From Alphaproteobacteria bacterium (GTDB lineage Bacteria > Pseudomonadota > Alphaproteobacteria > Micavibrionales > Micavibrionaceae), in NCBI GenBank assembly GCA_018000295.1, contig JAGNKE010000025.1, positions 1-35,693 of the forward strand: a stretch of DNA of 35,693 nt. Reading direction: 5' to 3'. This document shows positions 25,453 to 33,006 of this stretch, piece by piece. The translations under genes and the position numbers were made by a program. The notes beneath the pieces were generated by a model. That model saw nothing but the letters and a program-made list of their open reading frames with translations, made no database searches and had not been told where the DNA came from. The first letter of the stretch is position 1. The number at the start of each line of letters is the position of its first letter.

Positions 25453-26494
25453 GACGGGCGGTGCCGACCTGCCGGAACACCCCCTCTTGAAAAAACGTCT
25501 CACCCAGTTGATCATGAACCATGGAGAGCCGGAAGAGGAAATTCCCCTCCCCGATATCCTCATGCACCACATGGGTTTCCCCCGGCGCCAGCCAGCGTGG
25601 CAGCCGCACCCGCAACCGACCCAACTGCCAGAAAAAACTCCGGCTGCGGAAATGCAGCGCCGCGTTTTCCTCGGTGACATTCAAAACCATCCCGAACCCG
25701 CCACCCACACATTCCAGCATCTCGCCGGATTTTGACTCCTTCTTGACCGAAACCACCGTAAATGGCCTACGCCCCGCGTAATAATAAACCCGCTTCCAAT
25801 AAACGCCACTCCGCCCGCGCCGTTTGGTCAGCTCCACATCCATCGGCACGTCCGTTCCGGCATAAGGCGTCAGAGGGTTGCCGATGATCCGCGTCAACTG
25901 CGCGAACAGCCATCCCGCCTTTGAGCGCCGCACCATGTGCATCGTCCCGCGATAGGCCACAACTTCGCCCTCTTGTGGATCATGTTCAAAACGCTCACGA
26001 ATGGCGGGCTCAAGCCGCATCCATGCCGCCTCGCCCAGCTGGTTGCGGATCGTGCGGCCCGTATCGCCCTTGTGCAGATTGCCGATTTTCTCAATCCCCA
26101 GAAGATAAAGCACAAGATTCCGCGCCTGTTTCCCCGCCGGATACAACACAGTGGACAGAAACTTGTGCCGGAAGAAAGTTTGATTCATCCGCCCCATGAA
26201 TCCGGCGGGTTTCGTATGCTGCGCGAGGATATGGATCGCATCGCTGCCGTAATGCAGGTCGTCCCCGATCTTCACGACCATCCCCACGTCAATATCCAGC
26301 CCCCGCGCCGTGATAGCGTCCATCAGCGCCCCGCCCTTCCGCGCGTCGATCAAAACCAGCGGACGTTCGGAATCCTTGAGCGAGATATTGGTGCAATAGG
26401 CGCGGCAGACCGGACATTCATCGTCATAGACCAGTTCAATAGGCGGCACTTGTGCGCTGGCTGTCCCTTGCGGATGTAAACGATCCTGTCCCAC
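25430..26494 (-). CDS. DCC-family thiol protein fused to DUF4166
   Basis: A 354-residue two-domain protein starting at GTG 26494 behind AAGGTGGG. Residues about 19-140 are a DUF393/DCC domain (LVYDDECPVCRAYC, with a CxxC pair at Cys27/Cys30, then LVLIDAR and the GSDAIHIL helix). Residues about 155-345 are DUF4166, with the hallmark blocks GEVVAYRGTMHMVRRSKAGWLFAQL, GVYWKRVYYYAGRRPFTVVSVK, GEMLECVGGGFGM and LPRWLAPGETHVVHEDIG. DCC proteins are thioredoxin-fold oxidoreductases; DUF4166 has no known activity and is often attached to saccharopine-dehydrogenase-like or SDR domains. The gene diverges from the ArsR-type regulator across a strong dyad, so it is a likely regulatory target. Confidence 0.82.
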   Translation of the reverse strand: MGQDRLHPQGTASAQVPPIELVYDDECPVCRAYCTNISLKDSERPLVLIDARKGGALMDAITARGLDIDVGMVVKIGDDLHYGSDAIHILAQHTKPAGFMGRMNQTFFRHKFLSTVLYPAGKQARNLVLYLLGIEKIGNLHKGDTGRTIRNQLGEAAWMRLEPAIRERFEHDPQEGEVVAYRGTMHMVRRSKAGWLFAQLTRIIGNPLTPYAGTDVPMDVELTKRRGRSGVYWKRVYYYAGRRPFTVVSVKKESKSGEMLECVGGGFGMVLNVTEENAALHFRSRSFFWQLGRLRVRLPRWLAPGETHVVHEDIGEGNFLFRLSMVHDQLGETFFQEGVFRQVGTARPKDSAPA

Positions 26495-26532
26495 GACCCA
26501 CCTTGCCTTTCCTGCGCGGCGGTGATAATATC

Positions 26533-26552
26533 ATTTAGCTAAATAGCTAAAT
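26533..26552. promoter_or_regulatory. Dyad operator between the DCC-DUF4166 and ArsR genes
   Basis: ATTTAGCTA and TAGCTAAAT form a perfect nine-base inverted repeat around a two-base AA centre. It is 38 bases upstream of the DCC-DUF4166 start and 27 bases upstream of the ArsR start. Size and AT-rich dyad fit an ArsR/SmtB-type operator, suggesting autoregulation and control of the divergent gene. Confidence 0.72.
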
Positions 26553-26579
26553 ATCATACAGGGATGCCAGCGTCAACAC

Positions 26580-26882
26580 ATGATCGACAAAGTCTTCCAG
26601 GCCCTCTCCTCCGGCGTCCGCCGCGAAATTCTCGCTTATCTGTCCGAGGGCGGCATGACGGCGGGCGAACTGGCGCGGCATTTTGATATCACCAAACCCT
26701 CTCTCTCCAAGCACCTAGGCATCCTCGAAAACGCCGGACTGGTCGTCAGTGAGAAAAAGGGCCAGTTCGTCCACTACGCGCTGGCGAAAAACAACCTGAT
26801 CAACACTGTGAACCTCTATATGCAGCAGATTTGCCCCGTGAGTTATTCAATCAAAAAGGATTTGAAGAAAAAAAGGAAATAA
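26580..26882 (+). CDS. ArsR/SmtB-family transcriptional regulator (SdpR-like)
   Basis: A 100-residue winged-helix repressor: VFQALSSGVRREILAYLSEGGMTAGELARHFDITKPSLSKHLGILENAGLVVSEKKGQFVHYAL covers the full HTH and wing, matching autorepressors of the SdpR kind. No metal-binding Cys motif (ELCVCDL) is present; the only cysteine is Cys85 in QQICPVSYS. The C-terminus is a Lys-rich tail ending KKKRK. It is divergent from the DCC-DUF4166 gene with a dyad operator between them. A degenerate second copy of its 3' end is found about 1 kb downstream at 27873-27941. Confidence 0.88.
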   Translation: MIDKVFQALSSGVRREILAYLSEGGMTAGELARHFDITKPSLSKHLGILENAGLVVSEKKGQFVHYALAKNNLINTVNLYMQQICPVSYSIKKDLKKKRK

Positions 26883-26912
26883 GGCCCGCGGCAAGAGCTG
26901 GACAGGCCTTTT
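26881..26912 (+). terminator. Possible weak terminator after the ArsR gene
   Basis: AAGGCC (26881-26886) and GGCCTT (26905-26910) form a six-base stem with an 18-base loop and a tail of only four T (26909-26912). Weak by eye. Confidence 0.3.
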
Positions 26913-26920
26913 GACCATCC

Positions 26921-27754
26921 CTACATAACAGGAGCGTGATCCTCATCCCCAGTCGAGGGCCGAGTTTCTGCCGCAGAGTCCTTAAGAGGCGGCTTTGCAA
27001 ATTCTGCAGGGATGGAGGATGAAAAAAGCGGAGAGGATAAGGTGTAAAATTCTGTTGGGCCTCCTCCTAAAGGACCAAACCTTGAAACAACCGACTGTCC
27101 CCAGTAAATCTCTCTAGTTACGCTAAACGTACCATCAGAACCCAAAGCATTTGTATTAAACCCTTCGGCAACAGCTCCCAAAACACGACCTGCAGTATCA
27201 TTAGGCCCCGAACGAGAAACTTCTGGAAGTTGCCGGGGATCGAAAAGCGAAACCACCGGCCCGTCAGAATGGCCGGAATAAATATAAGACACGACATTTT
27301 TATCCCCTGTAGTGCTAACAGAAGGATATGCAAGGCCATCGGTCAAACAAACGGTCGCATTGTTAGCGGCAAGGGTCTGGATGTGTTTGAGAGGCGTGCG
27401 CGCCAAGACACCAGTCAAAGCTTGTTCATAACCATCTTTTGAACCAACCACACTACAGTTATCTAAGGATTTAAGGACGGTTTGTGTAACAACAGCAGGC
27501 CCCTCTGAGTTCCGATGAGGCAAGGTACTCTCATGGTATTCTTGAATACCAAAAGTAATAGCCATAGCCGGAACAACGATGACCGCAGCTATGGCAGAGC
27601 CGATTACAAACTTCTGTTGCCTGAGCTGGCGATCAGAGGCTTGATGAAAGCTATCCATCGCGGCCGTGTACGCAGGATTTATTTGTACATCATCAGTCAA
27701 GTAAGGTACTTCAGGATACTTAATATCTGTGAACAAATCTTTGAAATAACCCAA
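26921..27754 (-). CDS. Single-pass membrane protein of unknown function
   Basis: A 277-residue protein. The start is TTG at 27754, supported by a strong GAGGGGG about seven bases upstream. Residues 1-48 are soluble (cytosolic by orientation), a hydrophobic helix spans about 49-70 (FVIGSAIAAVIVVPAMAITFG), and the remaining 200 residues would be periplasmic, with two cysteines (CSVV and VCLT) that could pair. The C-terminus is Pro/Ala/Asp-rich. I recognise no family. GC content is about 47% in the section I counted, lower than its neighbours, and the gene sits between the ArsR gene and a degenerate copy of that gene's 3' end, suggesting a later arrival. Confidence 0.6.
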   Translation of the reverse strand: MGYFKDLFTDIKYPEVPYLTDDVQINPAYTAAMDSFHQASDRQLRQQKFVIGSAIAAVIVVPAMAITFGIQEYHESTLPHRNSEGPAVVTQTVLKSLDNCSVVGSKDGYEQALTGVLARTPLKHIQTLAANNATVCLTDGLAYPSVSTTGDKNVVSYIYSGHSDGPVVSLFDPRQLPEVSRSGPNDTAGRVLGAVAEGFNTNALGSDGTFSVTREIYWGQSVVSRFGPLGGGPTEFYTLSSPLFSSSIPAEFAKPPLKDSAAETRPSTGDEDHAPVM

Positions 27755-27872
27755 GGACAGCCCCCTCTTTACAATTATTAATGATACAAAAACTATATCG
27801 TTTTAATTATGTTTAATATGCCATAAATTATTAATAGATACAAAAAAAAAGCAAGCCCTTTAAGCAAGATAA

Positions 27873-27941
27873 AGCAAAAAAACACCTAAAATCCAGGAAA
27901 TCTGCCCCGTCAGCTATGAGATATTTAAGAAAAGGAAATAA
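27873..27941 (+). pseudogene. Degenerate second copy of the ArsR-gene 3' end
   Basis: In frame before the TAA at 27939-27941 the DNA encodes KIQEICPVSYEIFKKRK, aligning with the intact ArsR C-terminus YMQQICPVSYS...KKKRK. DNA identity is high over CTGCCCCGT and AAAAGGAAATAAG. Upstream the frame is closed by a TAA at 27870-27872 and resembles nothing. It reads as the relic of a duplicated regulator gene, ending one base before the plsC stop. Confidence 0.65.
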
Positions 27942-27942
27942 G

Positions 27943-28599
27943 CTACTCCCACCCCTTCGGCCCCAGCTCCGCCTCAAGCTCCGAAAGCGACTGTTCCAAC
28001 GCCGCGATGAACGCTGCCCGGTCTCCAGCCCACGATAGCGCCTCCCCCACATTGACCTGACACACAAACGGCACCAGAAGCCGCTCCCCACGTGGCAAAG
28101 ACTTGCCCAGCCCGTGCATGAACACGGGCGTCACGGTGACGTCCGGCATCTCCTGCACCAGCTTGGCAATCCCGTACTTAAGGGGCTGGCGCTTTTCCGG
28201 CTCCCCCCGTGTCCCTTCCGGGAAAATCACGATCGTATACCCGTCCTCGATGGCCGCCTTGACGGGCGCAAGAACGTCTTCCCCCTCCTGCGGGTTCCGC
28301 TCGATCGGAATAACGCCGATCAGATTAAGCGAAATCCATGTCCGCAAATTCGTGCGGCAGAAATAATCCTTCGCCGCCACCAGCTTGACCTTCGGGATAT
28401 CGCGGAATTTAATCAAGCTCATCAGCACCAGCGCATCCAGATGCGAATTATGGTTCGCCGCGATCAGATGACGGGGCTTGACCGTCAATCGCTCCAGATG
28501 CCGCACGCTCAACCCCAGCAAAATCATGAGCACGGGCCGCACGATCAGCACGTAAAACAGTTGCCGGGGCAGGTCGAAGGTTTTTTTATCCGCGCTCAT
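27943..28599 (-). CDS. plsC: 1-acyl-sn-glycerol-3-phosphate acyltransferase family protein
   Basis: A 218-residue PlsC-type acyltransferase that would acylate lysophosphatidate to phosphatidate. Motif I is NHNSHLD (His50 and Asp55), motif II lies near FCRTNLRTWISLNLIGVIPIER, motif III is VIFPEGTRG (124-132), and motif IV is VTVTPVFMHGL. A hydrophobic segment (about 13-31) anchors it to the membrane. It starts three bases after the cdsA stop, so it is the last gene of a three-gene phospholipid operon. An acyl acceptor other than lysophosphatidate is possible; such operon-borne copies often accompany a housekeeping plsC elsewhere. Confidence 0.87.
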   Translation of the reverse strand: MSADKKTFDLPRQLFYVLIVRPVLMILLGLSVRHLERLTVKPRHLIAANHNSHLDALVLMSLIKFRDIPKVKLVAAKDYFCRTNLRTWISLNLIGVIPIERNPQEGEDVLAPVKAAIEDGYTIVIFPEGTRGEPEKRQPLKYGIAKLVQEMPDVTVTPVFMHGLGKSLPRGERLLVPFVCQVNVGEALSWAGDRAAFIAALEQSLSELEAELGPKGWE

Positions 28600-28602
28600 C
28601 CC

Positions 28603-29541
28603 CTACCCCACGAAATAGAAATAGCGCACGCAATGGAAAAATAGCGGCGCGGTGAGCGAAAGCGAGTCGATCCGGTCGAGAATCCCGCCATGGCCGGGGA
28701 TAAGGTTACCGGAATCCTTGATCTGCAGATCGCGCTTGAGCGCGGAGAACGTCACATCGCCAATGAACCCCGTTACCGCGATGATAAACCCCATCGCCAG
28801 GGCAAATGGGAAACTGAACGGCGTCAGCAGCGGATAAATCAGCCCCGCCACCATGACCGTCGTAATCACTCCGCCCATGAATCCTTCCCATGTCTTCTTG
28901 GGGCTGACGGCGGGAATGATCTTGCGTTTCCCGAACAGCTTGCCCCACACATACTGCGCCACGTCATTGCCCTGATTGAGAACGGCCAAAAACATGATCA
29001 GCCCGACATGGCCCTGCAACGCCTGCGAGTACTGCATCAGCATCGCCGCATGGGAAACCGCGAAGACCGTAATCATCAGCCCCCAGCTGATCTTGGCCAC
29101 CGAGTTCAAAAACCCGTCCGTCTGCCCCGCGAGGATCAGCCGGAACGGCATCAGGAAAAACACCCACACCGGAATGAAGACGATAAACAACCCGTAAAGC
29201 CCGTTCGCCACGAAATAATACTGCACCGGAATAGCCAGATAGGCCCAGAACAGCGCTCTTCGGTCCGCCCGCCGCAGCGGGATGATGGAAAAATACTCCT
29301 TGAGCGCCAGAAAGCTCAGGAACGCAAAGAAAATGACGGAAACAACCGGAGAAGTCAGGATCGCCAGAGAAAAAATGCCGATCATGAACCACCAGCTTTT
29401 CACGCGCGCTTCCAGCTCACAGTGCTTGTGGTTCGGGTCGTTGAGATGCATGATAGTGACGATCACGCTGGCAATAATCAGAACCCCGAAGACGCCCGCA
29501 ATGCTCACATGAACAGGATTGTAGGAGGAGAGATCAAACAT
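28603..29541 (-). CDS. cdsA: Phosphatidate cytidylyltransferase
   Basis: A 312-residue integral membrane enzyme making CDP-diacylglycerol from phosphatidate and CTP. The family signature is complete near residues 266-292 (SALKRDLQIKDSGNLIPGHGG followed by ILDRID). About eight transmembrane helices precede it, and NQGNDVAQYVWGKLFGKRKI...SPKKTWEGFMGG matches the other conserved stretch. The ATG at 29541 is preceded by GGGGAGG; a longer in-frame reading lies within the neighbouring gene and is rejected. It overlaps the end of the CDP-alcohol phosphatidyltransferase gene by eight bases. The arrangement resembles E. coli ynbAB, in which YnbB is the CdsA paralogue. Confidence 0.9.
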   Translation of the reverse strand: MFDLSSYNPVHVSIAGVFGVLIIASVIVTIMHLNDPNHKHCELEARVKSWWFMIGIFSLAILTSPVVSVIFFAFLSFLALKEYFSIIPLRRADRRALFWAYLAIPVQYYFVANGLYGLFIVFIPVWVFFLMPFRLILAGQTDGFLNSVAKISWGLMITVFAVSHAAMLMQYSQALQGHVGLIMFLAVLNQGNDVAQYVWGKLFGKRKIIPAVSPKKTWEGFMGGVITTVMVAGLIYPLLTPFSFPFALAMGFIIAVTGFIGDVTFSALKRDLQIKDSGNLIPGHGGILDRIDSLSLTAPLFFHCVRYFYFVG

Positions 29542-30205
29542 CCTGAACCTCCCCGCTGCCTTCAAGGTGAGCAGAGGCCGCCCGCAGACGCTTCCACACC
29601 GTCCACACGCTGCCCGCGATAATGACCACCAGCCCGAACGCCAGCATCGTCCCTTTGGCAACAAACATTGTCTCGAACGGCGTCAGCAGGATGGCAACGG
29701 CCGACACCCCCATCCGGTGCGGCTTGGCCATCGGCCCCTGAAAATCCACCGGCGCGCCAAGGCTGCGCCCCAAAGTCCGCGCATATGCCGTCAGCACCGC
29801 CAGCAGCGCCGCGCCCCAGCCCAGAACGGCACCCCATGCACCGAAAGAAAAGGCATACCCCATCCCGACAAAAATCAGCGCATCCGAAATCCGGTCGGGC
29901 ACGTCGTTAAACAACTCCCCCGACTTCGTGCTTTTCCCGCCCTCTAAGGCCACCAGACCGTCAAACAGGTTGCACAGAACCCGCCCGGCAATACCCGCCA
30001 AAGCCAGAAGCATGAACAACAGTCCAGCCCCGCCCGAAAACGACGTCATCCCGACACAGGAAATTCCCGCCAGAGCCGCGAAACCGATACTGGCCAGGGA
30101 GATCTGGTTGGGCGAGATATCCCGTTGCGCCAGAGATTTCGCCATGGTCTGGACGACCGCGAGATTGCGGACCTTGAGGGGGCGTCGGGCTTCAGGATCG
30201 GCCAT
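29534..30205 (-). CDS. CDP-alcohol phosphatidyltransferase family protein (YnbA-like)
   Basis: A 223-residue membrane protein starting at the ATG at 30205; a longer in-frame reading to 30559 runs antisense through the next gene and is rejected. It aligns with the CDP-alcohol phosphotransferase motif D-x2-D-G-x2-A-R-x8-G-x3-D-x3-D as NLFDGLVALEGGKS..SGELFNDVPD. Asp82, Gly83, Ala86, Gly96 and Asp104 are kept, but the first and third Asp are Asn (79 and 100) and the Arg is Leu (87). Relatives in other proteobacteria, as I recall them, share this variation, so it may be a subfamily trait. It would exchange the CMP of CDP-diacylglycerol, made by the next gene, for an unknown alcohol. Confidence 0.8.
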   Translation of the reverse strand: MADPEARRPLKVRNLAVVQTMAKSLAQRDISPNQISLASIGFAALAGISCVGMTSFSGGAGLLFMLLALAGIAGRVLCNLFDGLVALEGGKSTKSGELFNDVPDRISDALIFVGMGYAFSFGAWGAVLGWGAALLAVLTAYARTLGRSLGAPVDFQGPMAKPHRMGVSAVAILLTPFETMFVAKGTMLAFGLVVIIAGSVWTVWKRLRAASAHLEGSGEVQDV

Positions 30206-30262
30206 GAATTCACTTTCAGCAGACGTTAAAACCGTTATACATATAACAGAATTGAGCAAAGC

Positions 30263-31381
30263 ATGAAACGCATCCTCATCATCGGCGGCTACGGGCAGTT
30301 CGGCAGCCTGATCGCAAAGGCGCTGGCGCCGGAAAAAAACATCGCCCTGATCCTCGCCGGAAGGAATGAAGTGAAGGCAAAGGCGCTGGCCGCAACGCTG
30401 GACGCCGCAAACCCTCCCGAAATCATCGCGGCCGATATCCATAATAATACCGCCACCCTCCTTCAGCAGGCCCGCCCCGATATCCTCATCCACACCGCCG
30501 GACCGTTTCAGGGGCAGGATTATGACGTGGCTCAGGCCGCCATCGCGCAGGGCTGCCATTATATCGACCTATCCGACGGCCGCGATTTCGTCACCGGCAT
30601 AAAAATCCTCGACCGTCGCGCCAAAGAGATGAATACAATTGTATGCAGCGGCGCAAGTTCCGTCCCCGCCCTCTCCTCCGCGGTCATCGAAGAATATAAA
30701 AACAAGTTCAAGACTCTTGAATCCATCGAATACGGCATCAGCACCGCCCAGAAAACGGGAATGGGACTCGCCACCGCCCGCGGCGTCATGAGCTACGCCG
30801 GAAAACCTTTCAAGACCCTGATCGACGGCGACATGAAAACCATCCACGGCTGGCAGGGATTGAAATATTACCTCTTCACCGATCTTGGCTCCCGCCCGCT
30901 TGGCTATTGCGATATCCCCGACCTCGGGATTTTTCCGGAAATTTACCCCGGCCTCCGCACCTTGCAGTTCCGCGCCGGAACCGAACTCTCTCTCCTGCAT
31001 CTCAGCCTCTGGGTTCTCAGTTGGCCCGTGCGCTGGCGCTGGATCAAAAGCCTCGATCCGCTGGCCTCCCCGCTCCTGCGCCTCGCCAAAGCCTTCGACC
31101 GCTTCGGCACAGGCGACAGCGGCTTTTATATGAAGATGCAGGGAGCGGATGAAAACAACAAACCGCTCACGCTCGTCTTCGAACTGACCGCCAGACAGGG
31201 ACACGGTCTGAATATCCCCGCCACGCCCGCCATCTTATTGGCCAAAAAATTGGCCGCAGAAGAAATACAATATAGCGGAGCAACCTCTTGCATCGGATTT
31301 TTAAACTTGAATGAGATTCTTACAGCTTTAAAATCTTATAATATAAAAACAAAGACCGAACGAAACCCGCCCAAAACCTGA
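30263..31381 (+). CDS. Saccharopine-dehydrogenase-like oxidoreductase
   Basis: A 372-residue NAD(P)-binding protein. The Rossmann motif IIGGYGQFGSLIAKAL (6-21) is followed by AGRNEVKAKALAATL and the strand-loop DILIHTAGPFQGQDYDVAQAAIAQGCHYIDLSDGRDFV, diagnostic of the saccharopine dehydrogenase NADP-binding family. The C-terminal half includes a hydrophobic stretch (LSLLHLSLWVLSWPVRWRW) that may be membrane-associated, as in other lipid-linked members of this family. True lysine metabolism is unlikely. It diverges from the phospholipid operon with only 57 bases between starts. The last 120 bases are AT-rich compared with the rest. Confidence 0.82.
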   Translation: MKRILIIGGYGQFGSLIAKALAPEKNIALILAGRNEVKAKALAATLDAANPPEIIAADIHNNTATLLQQARPDILIHTAGPFQGQDYDVAQAAIAQGCHYIDLSDGRDFVTGIKILDRRAKEMNTIVCSGASSVPALSSAVIEEYKNKFKTLESIEYGISTAQKTGMGLATARGVMSYAGKPFKTLIDGDMKTIHGWQGLKYYLFTDLGSRPLGYCDIPDLGIFPEIYPGLRTLQFRAGTELSLLHLSLWVLSWPVRWRWIKSLDPLASPLLRLAKAFDRFGTGDSGFYMKMQGADENNKPLTLVFELTARQGHGLNIPATPAILLAKKLAAEEIQYSGATSCIGFLNLNEILTALKSYNIKTKTERNPPKT

Positions 31382-31450
31382 CGAGTTTTTCATAAAAGCA
31401 ATTTACGATAAATTACGGATAAAATTGCAGGAAATTCGAACAAAAAGGGG

Positions 31451-31479
31451 GTGCGCTCGACCCTCGACCGCGTTATAAT
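31451..31479 (+). promoter_or_regulatory. Possible promoter of the CpaC-N / TadD pair
   Basis: A perfect TATAAT at 31474-31479 sits 48 bases before the start codon; 17 bases upstream is GTGCGC (31451-31456), a poor -35 that nevertheless resembles the TTGCGC seen before the lytic transglycosylase gene. Confidence 0.4.
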
Positions 31480-31526
31480 GAACGAAGTTTTCTTTTGCGT
31501 ACCGCTATAGTTATCAGGACAATCTC

Positions 31527-32255
31527 ATGGAATCTCTCAACGCGAAGCCTTCGGGCCTCTGGACTGCGTCCCTTAGAATTCTGGCTGTAGCCGCGTGCAT
31601 CGGGTCATTCTCGCCCGCAGTATACGCCACCGACCCGGCAAAGCCCGCGATGGACCTGCCGCAGGTCGTCACCGAAGCCTCGGCGCCTTCTTCGGTTTCG
31701 GCGCTCAAGGACACCACGCACCCGACAATCAATCTCTCCCCGGATGACACGCAACTCGTCAAACTCGATCAGGACGCCGGTCTGGTCGTGGTCGGAAACC
31801 CTGAACACGCCAACGTGATCGCAGATTCGACCCGCACCCTTGTCGTCATCCCCCGCAGACCCGGAGCCACCTATTTCACCGTGATGGGCAACGACGGCAA
31901 TATCATCATGCGCCGCCTTGTCATCGTCGCCGGACCCGAGGAACATTATGTGCGGGTGAAAAACACCTGCAAGGCCGCGGGCAGCAGCGCGAACTGCGTA
32001 GAAAACAACATCTATTATTGTCCCGACACCTGCCACGAAGTCCTTCTGGGCACCGAAACGGCCAGCGTAACCGAACAGGCAGTCCCTTCCCCCGCTGACG
32101 CGAAAACCGCACAGGCGCAGCAGGAGGCTTTAGGCGGCTTCTTCACCAACGACGAGCCTGAAGAGGACGAGGATGTCGAGGAAGCCACCGAAAAACTGCA
32201 AAACGCTGTTGAGAGTACGGCGGAAGCACTTGAAAAACAGGCGCCGCAGCAATAA
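31527..32255 (+). CDS. Secreted protein with a CpaC/RcpA-type pilus N-terminal domain
   Basis: A 242-residue exported protein: signal peptide about 1-34 (ILAVAACIGSFSPAVYA before TDPAK), then residues about 68-140 matching the Pilus formation protein N-terminal region found at the start of CpaC/RcpA secretins (INLSPDDTQLVKLDQDAGLVVVGNPEHANVIADSTRTLVVIPRRPGATYFTVMG). Four cysteines follow (CKAAGSSANC..YYCPDTC), probably forming disulfides, and the C-terminus is an acidic helix. It lacks the secretin barrel. It is followed 40 bases later by a TadD-like lipoprotein, suggesting an accessory module of a Tad pilus whose main genes lie elsewhere. Confidence 0.75.
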   Translation: MESLNAKPSGLWTASLRILAVAACIGSFSPAVYATDPAKPAMDLPQVVTEASAPSSVSALKDTTHPTINLSPDDTQLVKLDQDAGLVVVGNPEHANVIADSTRTLVVIPRRPGATYFTVMGNDGNIIMRRLVIVAGPEEHYVRVKNTCKAAGSSANCVENNIYYCPDTCHEVLLGTETASVTEQAVPSPADAKTAQAQQEALGGFFTNDEPEEDEDVEEATEKLQNAVESTAEALEKQAPQQ

Positions 32256-32295
32256 GATTCTAGGCGTATACCCTTACTGAAACTTGGGCAGAAGT

Positions 32296-32982
32296 ATGAA
32301 AAAATTTACGCAATACATGATCTTGGCCGCGGCCATGGTACAACTTTCCGCGTGCCAGAGCACCGGCACCGACCAGCAAGGCGCCGACCTCGCCAAACAA
32401 CAGCAAAGCGCCAAAATCGACGCCGCGATCGACAAGGCTTTGGCCGAAGGCGGCGAAGGCAACATCAGCGGCGCCCTGATGGCGCTCGAACGCCAGTACA
32501 AAAAGAATCCTGCTGATACGGAAGCGGCGTACAAATACGCCAAAGCTCTGCGCCAGACCAACTACGCCAACCGTGCCTCCGTGGTCTTGACACCTCTGGC
32601 CAAACAGCCGGATTCTTCTTCGCATATCATTTCCGAAATGTCCTCGATTGAGTTGGCCCTCGGCCACTTCAAGAGCGCGGAGAACTACGCCCAGCAGGCG
32701 GTCATGAAAAACCCGCAGGATTATCTCGCCTATCAGAATCTGGGAATCGCTCTGGAGGCGCAGGAAAACCACCCCGCCGCCGAACGCGCATTCCGCAAGG
32801 GTCTGGAAACCTGGAAGGGCGATCCTACCCCGATCATGAACAACCTGGCGCTGAATCTGGCCACGCAGGGTTTCACGGACGAAGCCATCCAGATTTTGGA
32901 AAAGGCCAAGGCCCTTTCACCCGACCGGATCGAGATCGAGCGAAACCTCCGCATCGTCCGCGCTTTGGGCGAAACGTCCTGA
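32296..32982 (+). CDS. TadD-like TPR lipoprotein
   Basis: A 228-residue lipoprotein starting at the ATG at 32296. A short Lys-Lys-bearing signal peptide ends in the lipobox LSAC (lipidated Cys about residue 20). The rest is tetratricopeptide repeats, for example NPADTEAAYKYAKALRQTNYANRASVVL, FKSAENYAQQAVMKNPQDYLAYQNLGIALEAQENHPAAERAFRKGLE and MNNLALNLATQGFTDEAIQILEKAKALSPD. TadD is an outer-membrane-associated TPR lipoprotein needed for Tad pilus assembly; the partner with a CpaC-like domain just upstream supports this. A generic TPR lipoprotein is the alternative. A strong terminator follows. Confidence 0.78.
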   Translation: MKKFTQYMILAAAMVQLSACQSTGTDQQGADLAKQQQSAKIDAAIDKALAEGGEGNISGALMALERQYKKNPADTEAAYKYAKALRQTNYANRASVVLTPLAKQPDSSSHIISEMSSIELALGHFKSAENYAQQAVMKNPQDYLAYQNLGIALEAQENHPAAERAFRKGLETWKGDPTPIMNNLALNLATQGFTDEAIQILEKAKALSPDRIEIERNLRIVRALGETS

Positions 32983-33006
32983 TTCAGGACAGCGCAGAAA
33001 CGACAA

